From Erythrocercus mccallii (taxonomy: Eukaryota > Chordata > Aves > Passeriformes > Dicruridae): DNA of 64,000 nucleotides. Made by a program: the position numbers and the translations under genes. Numbering within the stretch: the first letter of the stretch is position 1; each line of letters starts with the position of its first letter. The notes below the pieces were generated by a model. That model did not search any database and had not been told where the DNA came from. It saw only the letters and a list, made by a program, of their open reading frames with translations. The stretch lies in assembly GCA_013397435.1 (NCBI GenBank), contig VZRG01000452.1, positions 329,459-393,458 on the forward strand, given 5' to 3'. Shown here one piece after another: positions 62,678-64,000 of the stretch.

Positions 62678-64000
62678 CTCCCAGGAACATCCTGATGCTG
62701 TTGCTGCCTCTGCTGCTGGCCCAGCTCCCCGCTTCTGCTGGGTGGCTGTGCCCTCTGCTGGAGCCTGTGTTTTGGACACTGCTGGGTAATGACCAGACCC
62801 AAAACCAGGCTTTGGCAAACGGGCCAGACAGTGCTAAAATTCGAGTAAGCCCTCCACGGCCTCCCTCCCAGCAGCGTGTGCCCCTGAGGGCTTCCCCAGG
62901 CTGCTGATTCAAGAGATGGGGCCAGTAGCAGTTCTCCCCCTCTGGTTTTAAGGTCCTGTTGGTTGCAACCGTGTCACTGTTGGGTTTGGGATAGATGCTG
63001 AATAAACCCTAGAGCCAGGCACCTGGGGTCTGGTGTTCTGCTCCCAGGTAAATTTTAGGTGCAGATCACAGGAGCTCTCACTATTGGTTCATCTCTGCTC
63101 CAGTGGAAGTTTAATTAATTCCTGCAGTCTATACAGCATTTTCCAGCCTGTTAGCAGGCTTTCTTCCCCAGTACCAACTCCATTTCTCTCCACTGAATAG
63201 AGTGATGGCAAGCACCAACCTTAGGACTGAGAAACCCTGATAAGTGGGTCCAGCTGCTGGATTTTTAGTGTTGCTTCCTCCTCTATTTGGCAGGGAGAAT
63301 CAAGACTCTTGCACCAAAAGGTAATTTGGAGGTTGGCTCTGTAAGCTGTGGTCTGTGAGAGGCTTTTGTCACAGCTTCACTGGATGTTTGAGCTGTTCTG
63401 AGCTCATTATTCAGTACCATCTTTTGTACTGTCCTGGGTATTGTTAGGTACTTGCAGGCTATTTCCTGCTGTTCCCATGCAGGGAAACACAACTGAATTG
63501 TATTGAAATAAATGAAGCAGATACAGCAAATAAGATGCTCTGCTTATGTGACTTATTATTTATAAACCTTAGGGGAATTAACCTAGTGAAATGTATTCTA
63601 CTGAAGGATGTCTTACTCTGGAAAATATTAGATAGGAAGAGGGGCACAAGATGGATGAAGGTACTTCATGAAATTTATTTGCTAATAAGAGACAGATTTG
63701 GAGAAGGACCAGAATTTGGGGCAGATTTTTACTGAGGGTCAACCACTTTAGCCGTGTGGAAGTCAGTGGAGGTAGGGCAGGGACATCAGCTGGTTCAATG
63801 AATTGATGAATGATGAATGATGAATTCCATCATAGCTTTTTCCTCTGCTGACAGCAATATAGAAAAGGACTCTATAGCACCTCCACATCCAGTGCAAACA
63901 TCCCAAATCACATTTTCATTAAATGGTTTTGAAAGACCCCTGAGAGATCAAAATGAATAGTAAAGTGTGTAACCGACTTATTCTTTCTGAGATGCCTTCA
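62678..64000. other. Intergenic DNA after the upstream CR1
   Basis: Contains a Leu-rich, signal-peptide-like short frame at 62.67-62.91 kb (discussed as a finding) and a period-7 tandem repeat. No recognised gene. Confidence 0.6.
63804..63824 (+). repeat. Three perfect copies of TGATGAA
   Basis: A period-7 tandem repeat, three exact units, in upstream intergenic DNA. Confidence 0.88.

Noticed and set aside
53711..64000. ENPEP or PITX2 exons upstream
   Set aside because: Expected from human gene order, but no matching peptide seen; probably beyond the window.
1..64000. CRISPR arrays, operons, tRNA or rRNA genes
   Set aside because: No regularly spaced repeats, bacterial gene layout, or convincing tRNA/rRNA signatures by eye; the sequence is vertebrate. 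A tRNAscan or Rfam search was not possible.

Overview
The window looks like bird nuclear DNA. Five CR1 LINE insertions (two of them nested) carry the avian 3' tail built from ATTCTGTGA-type octamers. There is also an avian-style solo LTR and two old MIR-like SINE relics. I see no prokaryotic gene organisation. Apart from one exon, the open reading frames of 60-300 codons are short, overlap on both strands, lack recognisable domains and look like chance.

The one confident gene is ELOVL6, the fatty acid elongase for C12-C16 acyl-CoAs. Its first coding exon lies on the minus strand at 52893-52981. It encodes the family's N-terminus and ends in a perfect GT donor in phase 2. An in-frame stop lies 41 codons upstream, which fixes the start. 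The exon sits in a CpG island at about 52.09-53.71 kb that must hold the promoter. Transcription runs toward lower coordinates, so about 1-52892 is the 5' part of ELOVL6 intron 1 (no second exon was recognised) and about 53.3-64.0 kb is upstream intergenic DNA. In human the upstream neighbours are ENPEP and PITX2; neither is visible here.

Intron layout, low to high coordinates: mostly unique AT-rich sequence; a purine-rich strand-asymmetric block near 7 kb; a degraded LTR at 11.9-12.3 kb; a minus-oriented CR1 split by a plus-oriented CR1 at 20.66-21.42 kb; a CR1 with an internal deletion at 31.0-31.6 kb; a CR1 at 34.4-34.9 kb; a tiny CR1 3' remnant at 39.0 kb; a MIR-like relic at 46.05 kb; a G-quadruplex-like run at 47.94 kb; a CpG-enriched patch with a perfect CRE at 48.5-49.1 kb; and a MIR relic at 51.17-51.39 kb, about 1.6 kb from the exon. 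Upstream of the gene are unique DNA with a cluster of homeodomain-like sites near 58.0 kb and a CR1 at 61.93-62.68 kb.

I found no convincing undescribed coding system. The most useful leads are regulatory (the CpG/CRE patch, the promoter G/C tract, the promoter-proximal MIR, the upstream homeobox-site cluster) and evolutionary (the nested CR1 and the internally deleted CR1).
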